From assembly GCA_032622095.1 (NCBI GenBank), contig CP136068.1:183586796-183650795 (forward strand): 64,000 nucleotides of DNA, read 5' to 3'. The position numbers and the translations under genes were made by a program. A model generated the notes under the pieces. It saw nothing but the letters and a program-made list of their open reading frames with translations, did no database searches and was not told the origin of the DNA. Origin of the DNA: Siphonodentalium dalli. Taxonomy: Eukaryota > Mollusca > Scaphopoda > Gadilida > Siphonodentaliidae. Shown here one piece after another: positions 46,561 through 58,851 of the stretch (position 1 is its first letter; each line of letters begins with the position of its first letter).

Positions 46561-47149
46561 GATTCGGGGGGGGGGTAACCACGGGATGGTCGAAAGGGCC
46601 GATAGGCCCTTTTATTCACCCCTCATATTTTTGCCTTTATTACGTAAATAACAAGAACAAAAAACAATAGCAACTTGGACTTTTTTTTTTGTGTTCACTT
46701 TCTTTTATCTTGTGGTGGATGCTTTGAACAGGAAACCGAGAGCTGGCCCTGTGTCTTTTTGACATATACTGTTCCAGATGTTCTTTCGAATTGGTCTTGT
46801 CCTTCGTAGACCTGTTCCCCGTTCCGTTCCTGCTACTTCAGATAGTCCTATTCCTATTCCTGGTTTGAGATAACTCCGCCTACTGAATGTTCTGATTGGC
46901 TGAGCCATACATGTATATCCTACATGTATATATAGATATTTGTCCGGGGAATATAAGATTTCGCCTAAAAAGATGTAAATCATTTTCATACTTTTTCTGA
47001 ACTTTATTGCACAAAAATCATCTTATGCTCCAGAAATGAATACAGTGAATGATACTCTTTCCATTTCTGTAAATACTTGGCAGTGACATTGCGTAATTCG
47101 TGAGACTTTCTACGAAGAATAAGTTACGTTCTTCGGGGTGCTAATATCC
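46561..47149. other. Non-repeat interruption in the ~195-bp array
   Basis: It contains a G run near 46567, a CTATTCCTATTCCTGG segment similar to the end of the ~195-bp unit, and no gene. The minus 94-codon frame has no support. Confidence 0.4.
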
Positions 47150-47490
47150 GATTCACCACTCACCGTTCCTGGCCAATTATACTCATTGTTCGCAAAATTA
47201 GTGTCTAAATGTTGCAATATTAATGCAGGGGAGAGCCTTTGTTTTCGAATGATGTATAACATTCTATTGTTTCATTGCGTAGAACGCCAGAAATATGAGC
47301 TTATATCTCTGTTCCTGAATCCTGTTACTCGGATTGTTTTCCGTTTTTAGCTAATTGCTGATTCAATGCTCGTCGTTCCTGGCCAATGATACGCTTTGCT
47401 CGCAAAAGTAGTGTCTAAATGTTGCAATATTAATGAAGGAGATATGTAATGCTTTCGAATGATGCATAATATGTATTATAATACCTCATA
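47150..47490. repeat. ~195-bp array, part 2 (about 1.5-2 units)
   Basis: The same GTTCCTGGCCAATTATAC and GTGTCTAAATGTTGCAATAT landmarks as parts 1 and 3, here with GTGTCTAAATG in place of GTGTTTAAATG, as in part 3. Confidence 0.8.
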
Positions 47491-47549
47491 TTAAAAGCCT
47501 ATGTTAATTTCCCATAGGGTGTGGTATACAATTTGCATTGTTATCCTCA

Positions 47550-48634
47550 TCCCTATTTTCCACCCTTCTGATTGGCCCATGTCCTGTCACGTGCCGGGCG
47601 ACAAATCACACTGTCGCCCGCTGACCCGGGAGACATTGTTTTTGTCGCCCGCCTGATGTTATATTGCAAGAATATCTCCAAACACACACTGCAGTAACTC
47701 ATCTATTTCACATCACTATACGTACTCAAAAATAATAGATCTTATATACCCCACGGATTCGCAATACATACCAGTTGTGGTGTTTGCTAATTTGCATATA
47801 TTTAGTAAACACTAATATTCGAACTTTTAAGTTGATACTTTTATCGGACAAGCGTTATTATTTACTTTTTACATCGAAACATCTCGGTGATTCAATTTGT
47901 TCATGTCGACATTATGATGCAAGATTGAAAGAGAGGATCCCTTGAAGTTGGTTGGTTATATATGTTTGCTGGTAGACAACGTAATGCATACGTTTGTCGC
48001 GAATGAATAGTACTGTACGCGTATCCTCCGCGATGTCTGCAATGTGATCATAGAAGTATTTTATGTGAGGATCGCCATGAGCACTGACACATATGAATGT
48101 ACATTAATGAAGTTGACAACTTCCCAATAGCTTTCGGGGAAGACCCTTATGAAATGAACATAGCGAGTAAATTGCGCACACAAGACGACATTGAATATGC
48201 CACATTACAGAAGACGAGAACATACCTATATGGCTTATTGGTTTACAATGCATGGACCGATATTGACGATTTAACCACCAAAATGATCGTAAATAAACGC
48301 TGATTATCACACGCTTAACGGCTTGAGTATTGTTTATGGAACGGAAATCCTATGGGACGATAAGTAGTTACTGAAAATATATATAATCGGGAAAGAAAGC
48401 ACTCGTTGACTCAGTGCAACATCGTGCGTGTGGATGGCAAGTATAGTTTCTGTGGTATAATCGGATAACAAAACAGTTGTTGCCCTTCTTCTCGGGAGAC
48501 ATTGAGATTTGTCACCCGCTCGAGAACGGAATGTCTCCCTCGGAGCTTCGCTCCTCGGGAGACATTCCGTTCTCGAGCGGGTGACAAATCTCAATGTCTC
48601 CCTCGACAACGGGCGACAACTGTATATTGTTACC
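47550..48634. mobile_element. Second copy of the FB2-containing TIR element, right end missing
   Basis: Direct copy of 2027-3105, with high identity throughout and the FB2 hairpin at 48473-48623. After TATATTGTTACCC the match stops, so the right terminal repeat is absent. It sits inside the ~195-bp array, which is therefore older. Confidence 0.82.
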
Positions 48635-48714
48635 CAATAGTAGAGTTTTACTTCGTAAATCATTGGGATTTAGAATTAACTGGTTAACCCCAAATTCGCG
48701 TTCATAACGCCACA

Positions 48715-49145
48715 ACGAACTGTTGCCCGTCCTGAATGAACTGTTGCCCGGTTTGCAATCACGGTCAGCTTTCGTGACGTCACGAGTGAACTGTTGCCCG
48801 ACCCGAGCGAACTGTTGACTGGCTCCGAGCGAACTGTTGACTGGCCCGAACGAACTGTTACATGGTTTGCAATTTCCGTGACGTTTCGGCTATTTCTGGA
48901 AATTTCCGGTTTCCGGATTTCCGCATTGTCACTGTCACATGATTATATACTAGTTAATGTATTGGGTAACAACGCAATTATTTCATGTGTCTTTTGGGAA
49001 CAGTCAAAATTGCTGTCCCTCGGTATGAGCAATGAATATCGAACTGTTGCCCTCGGCCTTCGGCCGAGGGCAACAGTTCGATAGTCATTCCTGATACCTC
49101 GGGACAACAATTTTGACTGTTCCCAAAAAACACATGAAATAATTG
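48715..49145. repeat. Foldback family FB4 with reiterated GAACTGTTGCCCG motif
   Basis: The palindrome at 48975-49145 has arms of about 75-80 bases (outer CAATTATTTCATGTGTCTTT, inner TCGAACTGTTGCCCTCGG, centre CCTTCGG). Upstream, 48715-48870, GAACTGTTG(C/A)C(C/T)(C/G)G is repeated six times at 20-50 base intervals. The motif matches the inner arm of the hairpin. Confidence 0.75.
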
Positions 49146-49283
49146 CTTAATGTTTCCCGCCCATGAAACATTGCCGGTCACCATTTTTTGCAATGTTTAC
49201 CGCTTCGACCGACAGAGCCCGAACATGTTCACAAAAGCAACCGAACGAAATTTTATGACGTATTTTGACCGTGACATTCAAAC

Positions 49284-49433
49284 ATGAAACCCCAAATCGT
49301 CACGATTCAGACGACTTCCGCATTCTTCAAAGAAAACATCATGGATGCCGGTGTCAATTCGAAGCGATTAGCGGATGTTTCACCCGATGATATTTATAAA
49401 CTTATATTTCCAGCCCAGATTCCTGAACTGTAA
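49284..49433 (+). CDS. 49-codon small open frame, unrecognised
   Basis: ATG at 49284 opens MKPQIVTIQTTSAFFKENIM, then DAGVNSKRLADVSPDDIYKL and IFPAQIPEL before TAA. It is GC-richer than its AT-rich flanks and has a protein-like composition. The phrase LADVSPDDI recalls FADISPENV in the N-terminal part of the recombinase at 8.66 kb, but this is too short to prove kinship. It could be the first part of a decayed mobile-element gene. Confidence 0.25.
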   Translation: MKPQIVTIQTTSAFFKENIMDAGVNSKRLADVSPDDIYKLIFPAQIPEL

Positions 49434-49659
49434 CGTCACAATGAACGTGTATGGCGGTGTAGCGGGCCTGCCAGAACAGTGAAAAAACAATTGTGCCAGT
49501 GAACATTATGTATTTGTTGAAAATTATTATTTCATGAAGTTTCAAATCAAAAGAAATTAAATAATTTTATAGAATTTCCTCTTTATTTTAAAATTTTCAG
49601 AACTGCTGACATGGTTATTCGGTATAATAAAAAACATTGGTGACCTCACTGATATATAT

Positions 49660-50250
49660 ATTATCTCCCGGTATGAATGAAATATAATTTGTATTGTAAT
49701 ATAGCGTAAAACGTGAGAAATATGAGCTTATATCTCTGTTCCTGATTCCTGTTACTCGGATTTTTTTTCTCCGTTTTTAGCTAATTTCTGATTCAATGCT
49801 CGCCGATCCTGGCCAATTATACGCTTTGTTCGCAAAAGTAGTGTCTAAATGTTGCAATATTAACGAAGGGGAGATGCTATCCCTTCGAATGATGTACAAT
49901 ATGTTTTGTAACATAGCGTAAAACGTGATAAATATGCGCTTATATCTCTGTTCCTCATTCCCGGTACTCGGATTGTTTTCGTTTTAGCTAATTTCCGATT
50001 CACCGCTCGACATTCCTGGCCAATTAAACGCATAATTATCAAAAGTAGTGTTTAAATAGTGCAGTAATCATGAAGTAGAGGGGCTATCCTTTCAATTGAT
50101 ATATAATATGGATTGTTTCATAGCGTAAAACGCGAGCAATATGAGCTTATATATCTGTTCCTCGTTCCTGTTACTCGAAATAGTCATTCTGTTACTCGGA
50201 AGTTGTTCCTGTTCCTCGTTCCGTTCCTGTTAATCGAAATAGTCAATCCC
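49660..50250. repeat. ~195-bp array, part 3 (about 3 units)
   Basis: Units with GCGTAAAACGTGAGAAATAT and CGCTCGACATTCCTGGCCAA landmarks. The array ends at CGAAATAGTCAATCCCT, directly against the 1.5-kb repeat. Confidence 0.82.
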
Positions 50251-50251
50251 T

Positions 50252-51722
50252 CATAATTGTCAGTAAATGGCAGCGAGCTGTAACATGACGAAGAAGATAT
50301 GGATTGCTCTGAGTTGTATGCTAGTTTCTGACAGATGAAATAGCAGTTTTGTCTTCGATTGTTACCATTGAAGTTTATGTTGTATTTACCAGGTTTCACG
50401 GCGAGCATACTATAACACAAGACTGTACATGCGTCATACCCGAAAGACTTCCCTGTACTGTTTATATATACCCTTCTACTACGGTATGCTTCTACTACTT
50501 TGGGTGGTGCTCAATAATATATATTGATTGTCCTGAATAGTATGCTACTTTTCTGACAGATTATTGAATATTGAATCTTTAATGAGTTGCATGGTTGCGC
50601 TAAAACAGAGAAGACGACAATCGCGCTAAATGAAATTAATTAAGAAATCACCTAAAGATCGATTCGGATCATTGGATTTTGACCGGCAGAATAAATTAAA
50701 CAAAGTGTGAATCTCGAAGGGATTCAGATGTAATCTGAATAACAGGCAACGAGCAGAACCGTGATGTGACCTGCGCTAACTATGGAACATAGTCAGCAGG
50801 CTGCAACTGATGATGATTCTATCAAACATTTGGCATCTTTTCAACTCATTGGGAGTCAATTTCCAAAAATGTCTAAATTCTAATTTTCGGCATAAAATAA
50901 AATATTGTTTTTGAGGGGTACGTTCTAAAACTAATTTCAAAATTCCATTAAACCGCTCCAGGATCCAGCTTCCACCTAAAACTTCATGCCATAAGAACGA
51001 GGAGCAATTTGTCTGCGATAAATTGGGACCTTGGTCGTCATTGTGTTTAGCCTCGAATCTTCTTTAATATGCCTGGCAGACATCCTCCCCTTTCGTTTGA
51101 CATCCATACAATTATTATCACCTTCATTTTATGTGGATATTATATGACGTATAGGTTGTGAGCCATTGTTTCTTTCACTATACTTGTTTTGACGAATAGA
51201 AAGGCCTTGTGGTCCGTCAGTCCGTCCTCCGTTCTGACGATCCTTATGAAATAACGTATGAAATAACACGGGGACATTTGTGGATTGAACATCGACAAGT
51301 TCGAAGTTCGACACCATATATACAAAGGCGGCGACATAGCAAACGGCACGGCATCGGATAAGTTCGTTACTTCCCGTTGATGACGGTCATGCCACATGTA
51401 TACCACGGGAATGCGGCCAATTTGAATTTTCGCAGGTTCTATGCCTCCCAATTTTGACGGACATACCACAACTATGATTCTTTGGTCCAAGAGATCATTA
51501 TTGATTGATATAACCTATAATAGTCCAGGAATTTTTGTGATATGCACATTATACTAAAATATCAGTCGCGGAGATATAAACGTAGCTGTTATGATAACGC
51601 GGGAATCTGTAAATTATAGTAATTCGTACGCCCGCCGCGATCTCGGAGGAATCCGGTACCTCTCGCTGTTAACAACGACACCATCAATGATTATATAAAC
51701 AAAATAACCTGGCCACGACTGT
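50252..51722. repeat. 1.5-kb dispersed repeat, copy 2
   Basis: Direct copy of 19238-20768 with numerous small differences, including loss of the AATAACAGGT triplication and of about 40 bases near 51360. Frames that are open in copy 1 are broken here. Confidence 0.8.
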
Positions 51723-51935
51723 GTTGCACATGTTGTGCTTTGTACGTGGACTCCATGGTGTAAGCAATTCATGAGATTCAGGGTTCTCTACAATTTTATT
51801 TATACTATTTTTATTTTTGACTGGCTAAAACTGCTCTGACGGTAGACTATCTGTTCATCATTAGCAGAATATAAGCTTCCGGTGATCAAGGCAGGGTACC
51901 TTGTTTGCGGGCCCAGGTTACTGTGGCATCCCAGT
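51723..51935. repeat. Continuation shared with the 15.2-15.7 kb foldback element
   Basis: 51723-51865 is the reverse complement of about 15300-15440, and 51855-51930 matches its right arm (AGCAGAATATAAGCTTCCGG). So the 1.5-kb repeat and the foldback element share a module. Confidence 0.7.
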
Positions 51936-54900
51936 TTTGTGATACCCATACTATATGAGCTGGGGTGCTCGTATCCCGGTCCCACAGTCGAGTCACCCCT
52001 GTCTTGGACTCCGGTAGTGGAAACTTCACTAATGGTGCACAGAGCAGTCTACCTTGCGACAGTTTACACATGTCAGGATAAGAGTAACAAAAGCATAGAA
52101 TATAAGTCTAGACTACCTTGGATTAACCGCCCTTTATCATATTCCCGTGTAAAAAGCAACTAATAAATTAAACGAAGTTTATCCAGGGCGTGGCATATTC
52201 GCCCAAAACTAATCACAAGGTGTCATAAGTCATGTGAAAAATTGTCGGGCGGATTCCAAACTAATCAACAAGGTGTCATAACTCATGTGAAAAATTGTCG
52301 GCCTGATTCCATATTCGAACTTGACCCGTACCCTAGACCACTAAATTTCCAGACCTAATTCCAGTCAATTCAGTTTGGACCCACCAAGGAGATGAAAACT
52401 TGGAGGAAATCCCAACGAAAAGGGGGCCATAACTATATATAGTGGAAGTTGGTCGGTCGTCCCCGAATACGGACCCGACCTGCACTCTGTTTTAGTATAC
52501 CAAAATACTAAATTACATTGTATCCAGTTAAAACTATCTAAAGTTATCATCCATAAACCAAAATCGAGTGGATGGACGGACAGACCGACAGACGGTCGGA
52601 CAGATCAATAACACAATGAGTACTTTTGTTAGAAAACTGAGGTATAAACCTATGATTCCATATTACTTATTTTAAATTTAAACATATACATATTGCACGG
52701 GGAGTTGGAGTTCCCGATATGTATCATATCTATTGGTATTAAAATAATACATATCCATGTATTTGTATGCGTGTTTAGGGCGGGCTGAAGTTCCATATAC
52801 TAATACATGAAGTAATAATCATGCTTAACACATACTTTGCATGTAAACCATCGAATAAACGCTTTTTGGATAAATGTGTTTGATTATGGAGCTAATTATC
52901 AGACAGCAACCAGTGGTAACCATTGCGTTGTTGAATTCCGCACACAATCTGATGTGGGCACCATAAAACAACGAATAATTAGGCACGTGTACAATGAAGG
53001 GGTATTATTATCGTCTACTTATGTTTTCTATATTACATTTGCACGAGGATATGTTGATCTGTACATAGGTTTCTTCAGCCTGTTCTCCCGAGCATCAGTA
53101 CTGTGTGTCAGGGTTAATGGACGAGTTACTGAACATTCTGTCGTATCTAGCGTCCGTAGTTAAATTACGTCCCAGTGTCTTTATCACTCACGAATATTCT
53201 TTTGTTTTTGCCTATTTCATAGCTGGCTCTCTACAAACTATTGTGTTGGGGGGGGGTGCGACCTGTAGAGTTGTGAACTAATGTCAAGACGGTCTGACTT
53301 CGGTTCCTTTGTGCACCGGGCAAGTACTAAATGTCCGAAAACCGGCTTAATCATTGATATTTCCCACTAAATTGTGACAACTGGGTTGTCTTCGATCTGC
53401 CTCTTCGAGCTGTCGGCTATAACTTGTCTTCATTCGTCTCAGTGCTCATGTTGAAATTGACAGTGCTGTCACTATCAAACCACTGACACATTTACTGACA
53501 CAAGATGATACAGGTACAATTAACAAGAGCTTCGATGCCAACGACTGATGACAATAATATCAACAACAGAAGCTATTAGAGTGTTGACAGTGTTGTTTTT
53601 AACTTGAATTGTTCATTCCAGTTGACAGTGTTCTGATTGTTTCAAAGCACATGCATGTCCATTTACACGAGATGATATACTGTACGCACCAGAGTAATTC
53701 ACACGAGCTTCAATGTCAACAACAACAACACCGTAAACAATGAACTGACGCCGCGCAGTGACGGATGATCACATATCTACAATTCAAATGACATGGACAA
53801 TAAACCCCAACCAATCAATCAATCAATCATCCCATGTTCATAAATTTTCATTGCAAAGTGTGGATATGAGACATTGTCGTCATTGGCCATGTTATCGCCA
53901 AGTTATTGCGACAATTTAAGGACTGTGAGTACACTATTGGTTGGGTGTTCTTATCAATCTATCTTTCGCTGACTCACTGATGTGGATACTAAGTGTTGTG
54001 ATACTATAATATTGAAAGTGGAAATGCTTATAAGCGCACCGCTTGAGATATTATTGCAATATTTTGAGCTTACTTTCCCGCTTAATATCTTGCACTCCAA
54101 ATTGTGACATTTAAAACAAATTATTGCATATATATTGTTTACTGCTTAAATAGAGACAATGTTTTTGATTTGTATATAATTATAGTTGTAAATGCTATAC
54201 GTACACTATACGTACACTATATGCACATTATTTATCTGATTTAAATATATAACACTGTCGGGTCTGTATGAAATTTAGCGCGTTAATATCACAATATTTT
54301 GCTTTCAATATCGCAACAATAAGCGCGACAGATTTTTGGTATTGCACTATAATCGCGCCATTTTCGAAATTAAGTGCGCTACATATCGCAATAAAGGTAT
54401 GCCACAATATACCACTTCTTCTGACTGGTACTGTATTGTCGTGACGTACGGATTCACCTGTTAAAAATTCATGTTTTAGAATGGTCGAAAATAGTATTAC
54501 TCGTAACTTAATAGTAATGGGTTGGCTTGTCAGCTAGTACTAGTATCGTTTTTTTATTTACGGCCATATTTATGCAGTGGTCAGTGAAATGTGAACACAT
54601 TACGCATGCGCAGCCTTTTTCCGCATTAAATTCAACAAGCAGATAACAAGTTTGATCCTTTGCAAACTGCAAAGTTTTAGAAGTATTGTCTAACACTTTA
54701 TGCATTGAGGACTTATGTTTCATCAAAACTATGATGGTAATAAAAGAACTAAGATGTATTTTCAGTTACGAATAATACTAGTTTCGACCATTCCAAAACA
54801 TATGAATCGTAATGCCTACCGGGGAATCATATTGTTACCATGGCAACTTGGCTAATTATAATGTTAATTAGCAAATTAAGAGCAAACTATGTGTGTTGAC

Positions 54901-57334
54901 CCGTGAAAAATGCCATTGGTGTGACCTTTATTAGTTACGGTCTTGATATTAATTAAACGGTGTTGAACCTTAATTAAATACAACGGTCTGCCAGTTACTG
55001 GTTACAGTCTGCCAGTAACTTAAACGGTTTTGTACCATGGAACAGGCTACAGCCTGACCGTATGTTTAACGGTCCAAGGTTGTCAGCGATGTTGCGCGGT
55101 ATAACACCGTTAAAGCGACGGGCATTTTTCTAACAGTGCATATATACTGTCGACGCAATTATCTCTCTTTTGGTCACGAATGCATTTTAGAATAGTTTTG
55201 ACTAGCGAATTATCAAAGTATTATCGTTCGGCGCAGAAGAACAGTAACTCTATTATGATGAAGTGTTATGTTTGAATGTGATAACTACAACTGGCATGCA
55301 AATTAACATGCTGCCTTTTATGTCAAGGAATTGTATTACGTGGGCTTTATAAGCACTACGCATATGTTTGTTGTTGTGGGTGGGAGATAGAATTGCACTG
55401 TTTCTCGAATAGAGGTCCCCATGGGAGTTTGGTGTGCATACGTTGGAAGACATGACCAATCTAGAATACGAATATCGACTTGTGGTATAAAGCATCGACT
55501 TGTGGTATAAAGCATAGTATAAAATGCCCAATCGGAGAAATAGAATATACTTTTGAGTCCGCAAAGAACTGCAAATGAGAGTATTTTAATGTCAGAGTCG
55601 ACCCATAATAACTTATTATAAATGCATTATGGGCGGAAAATAACACGAATAAATCAACTCACACCTTACGCTCTTTCAAATGTGTTTCACTGTGGCCCGC
55701 GCCAGACAACGGAATAACGGATATGTGTCCACTAGGGGTTTATTTCAGAATTTAATAATCAAATATGAACATATGTGAGTATTATAGTTCAAACAACTCA
55801 AGATACATGTAGTTGTATATTGTAAATGTTTAACCACATGTCTCCGACACGGTAAGTTATTCGTGTATCACAAAACACAACTGAACATATTACCACTGCT
55901 AACCGGTGTAGGGTACACGGGCTCTCTTATCGTTGACTATCACCGATTGGGTAATCATCACAAATCATCAATCTCTGCTTATCTATTACCACAAGGCATC
56001 GGTAACTGGTCATTGTTTGGGGCACATCTAACTAAATCATATTGAAAACCAAATCATATAACCACTATGTAAATTTAACTTCATAAACACACACACATAA
56101 GTAAATACAACTTCATAAACACATACACACTGTGTAAATATAACATCATATACATATACACACTGTACATGTGCCCCGACGATATATAACTGGCTGTACA
56201 TGCAATTCAGCTGATCTTTTAATAGCACGCCCAATTATTCTGCTGACCACTTGTAGTGATTAGTTCAGATTAGGCCAACCGTTTGTAACTTCCTGTTCAT
56301 GATGCATTCTTCGCATTATTGGGACGTAAACCGAGTGACCCAATTGGCAGCTGACCAATCACCAAACAAGATTTAGTGTAACACAGACGGGCTATGTAAA
56401 TATAACTTCATAAACACAACACAATAATAATATAACTTCATAAAAAATATACACACCTTGTAAATATAACTTTTAATTGCCAATTATTGGAGAGTAATGT
56501 TTTAGAGATACTCAAACATTTATATTGAAAATGACATTCTTAATTTGTTCTTAACTTCTTCTGAATTTTAAACAACTCAGGCAAATTATAATGTTATGAC
56601 CAAATTATATCTTTATAATTCGGAGTTCATTATAACTTAACTCAAGCAAGTTGTATATTTAATACTCAAAATTTGCTGTTGAAATAACACTCATAACTAC
56701 TTCTTTGAATTTCGAAAACAATTGCGAAAAAATCGACGAATAATACAACGTATGTCCGCAGTTTATTTAACATCAATTAAAAATAAAAGTTAAAGGTAAA
56801 TTGAAGGAGAATTTTCTATATGTGTGACTGCAGAGTCGTGCAAGTTGTGACCCTTGGGCAAGGTCACCCGTACTGTAACTGCCTCGTCGTACCTAGACGC
56901 GAAATAGGTAAATGGCGTGTTGGACAAGCTTAAGTTCGTGTTGATGTGTATGTGTATGTGCGTGTTGATGTGGGTATGCGTATGTGCGTGTTGATGTGTG
57001 TGTATGTGTGTGTATGACTGTATGTATGTATATGTGCATGTCTCGCCGTACTAGTGAAGCTGTAAAATGGCAGCACGCATTAGACTCGGCGTTGCTTAGT
57101 GACTCAGAAAAGAATTTATAATTTCCATGGGAGGTAGCAGGAAGACGACCGTATGGTAATGCAACCTCCCTGTAATGTATATTGTTATATGTTATAAAAT
57201 ATTTTGTTTACATTAATTAATTATATACATTGCTGAATAAAGTATATTCTATTCTATTCTACTCATGTGATTAAGCGCTATATACAAACTATAAATTATT
57301 AAATATTCAGCCTGTTCTCCCAAATAACGCACAT
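51936..57334. other. Non-coding stretch with small repeats
   Basis: No gene is supported. Contents include a 57-bp tandem pair (CAAGGTGTCATAA, CATGTGAAAAATTGTCGG) at about 52205-52310, a GACGGACAGACCGACAGACG segment at 52573, AATCAATCAATCAATCA at 53813, several ~33-bp GTAAATATAACTTCATAAAC units at 56065-56165 and 56395-56470, and a TG/TATG microsatellite at about 56935-57045. A 108-codon frame at 52837-53163 has no recognised domain. A partial HN repeat lies at 55655-55765. Confidence 0.5.
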
Positions 57335-57630
57335 TGTCTGCTTATAATGGAACTTAGTTTAGGCAGATAATCTGCTTAGAATCGCCTTGAGTCGATAATG
57401 TGCTGGAAATGAGATCTTTATTAATCACATTATCGACTAATATGAGGAGATTATAAGCAGATTATGTGCGGATAACAACACAAAAAAACAACTCTGAATA
57501 TTTTCATGTGTACGTTATTTAACATGTGTTTTCACTATGGCCCGCGCCATAAAATGAAATAAAGGATATGATTCACTTACCTGCTTATTTCAGAATCAAA
57601 TAATCACATTCTGTCAGAATATAATTATTT
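57335..57630. repeat. HN dispersed repeat, copy 2
   Basis: An outer inverted repeat between GCACATTGTCTGCTTATAAT (57340) and ATTATAAGCAGATTATGTGC (about 57450-57469) encloses an inner one, AGTCGATAATGTG with CACATTATCGACT. The 3' part matches copies at 18.6 kb and 60.35 kb (TTAACATGTGTTTTCACT, GGCCCGCGCCATAAAA). Confidence 0.72.
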
Positions 57631-57734
57631 TATCGTCTAAAACACTATTAAGGGAACTGTGTACATCAGCAGCTATTTATATTGTATGATTTGAGTAAAT
57701 ACAGTTGAAACTTTCGTTGAGAGATACTTCTATA

Positions 57735-57905
57735 ACATCGATTATTCGTTTTTGGATTTGGGATTGGTTGATGCTTGAGTCCAGATTAATGGGGATTGGT
57801 TGATTTATTGATCTGGTGGAGTAAAGCTTGAGTCCAGATTAATGGGGATTGGTTGATTCATTGATATGGTGGAGTAAAGCTTGAGTCCAGATTAATGGGG
57901 ATAGG
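57735..57905. repeat. ~56-bp tandem repeat, about 3 units
   Basis: The unit includes CTTGAGTCCAGATTAATGGG, GATTGGTTGATT and GGTGGAGTAAAG. Confidence 0.85.
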
Positions 57906-58329
57906 TTTGTTTATTGGAGATATCGTCGTTTCAGCCGACAGGCCATGTCACGATGATGTCAGTTTTACGGGTAGAGGAAAGACCGTGCTAAGGATTAATT
58001 TTAGCGATAAATTCACTCTTCTAGCACATCTTTAGATATCATCCGTACAGCAATATAATCATCAGTTTTTAAGCCGAAAATTGTATAACTCCATCACTAA
58101 CGTTAACCAGGAACGGCCATGCTTCAGTAAAAGTGAGAAGTGGCTATTCGAACCGTGCATGTTATTATTTAGTATTATTATTTTGCACCACTTGACTCGG
58201 TGATACATGTATCATCACGATAACGTGAGTTGCGTGAAGATATCGAATAATTTGTCATGAAGTTAGAACTGACATTAAAATCATTTAATATGTGAGAAGA
58301 CTTAATATGAAGAAATACTCTTAGGATGG

Positions 58330-58615
58330 ACGCAGCTGAATCTTAGGAAGTGTGTGATTTTGCGCTGTATGTTGTAATTTGTGCGGTTATGCCATGTAGC
58401 TTGTGTGGTTGCGTCCTGCGGCATGTGTCTTGTTTGGCTTTTCCCTGTAGCCTGTGACTTCTGTGATTTTGCCGTATAGCTTGTGATTTGTGGGATTGTT
58501 CTTTGTAGGTGTGTGACTTGCTGATTGTGGCATGTACATGTAGATTATGACATGTGTGCTAGTTCCCTGTAGGTTATGGCTTGTGAGATTGTGCCCTGTA
58601 GCTTATGATTTGTCG
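58330..58615. repeat. Degenerate tandem repeat of TGTAGCTTGTG type
   Basis: Phrases such as CTGTAGCTTGTG, GTAGCCTGTGACTT and GTATAGCTTGTGATTTGTG recur about every 35-50 bases. It lies beyond the 3' end of the SRCR gene. Confidence 0.6.
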
Positions 58616-58636
58616 CGTGTAATGGTTGAGTAGTTG

Positions 58637-58685
58637 GGGCATATCATAACTATATTAACACTGTTAATATAGTTATGATATGCCC
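58637..58685. repeat. Palindrome with 24-base perfect arms
   Basis: GGGCATATCATAACTATATT and its exact complement surround one central base; the arms are 24 bases. It lies about 170 bases downstream of the SRCR stop codon on the minus strand. Confidence 0.92.
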
Positions 58686-58693
58686 TAACCCCT

Positions 58694-58820
58694 ATATACA
58701 CACTATTATGTACATACAGACAGGAATTTTAACTGAACGTTATGACAAACTGTTAATTTAACAGTTTGTCATAACGTTCAGTTAACATTTCTGTCTGTAT
58801 GTACATAATAGTGTCTATAT
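58694..58820. repeat. Palindrome with about 60-base arms next to the SRCR stop codon
   Basis: The outer arms are TATACACACTATTATGTACA and TGTACATAATAGTGTCTATA, and the inner arms meet at AACTGTTAATTTAACAGTT. A few mismatches are present. It would lie in the 3' UTR of the SRCR transcript if that extends beyond 30 bases. Confidence 0.9.
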
Positions 58821-58851
58821 AGACAACATCGTTAATGTTCTTCGTTCAGTT

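Noticed and set aside
48334-48663. 109-codon minus-strand frame with RETFRSRAGDKSQCLPR
   Set aside because: It is a translation of the FB2 hairpin and mirrors the frame at 2824-3084.
52837-53163. 108-codon plus-strand frame
   Set aside because: The composition is plausible, but there is no known motif, no convincing splice context and no second copy to test conservation.
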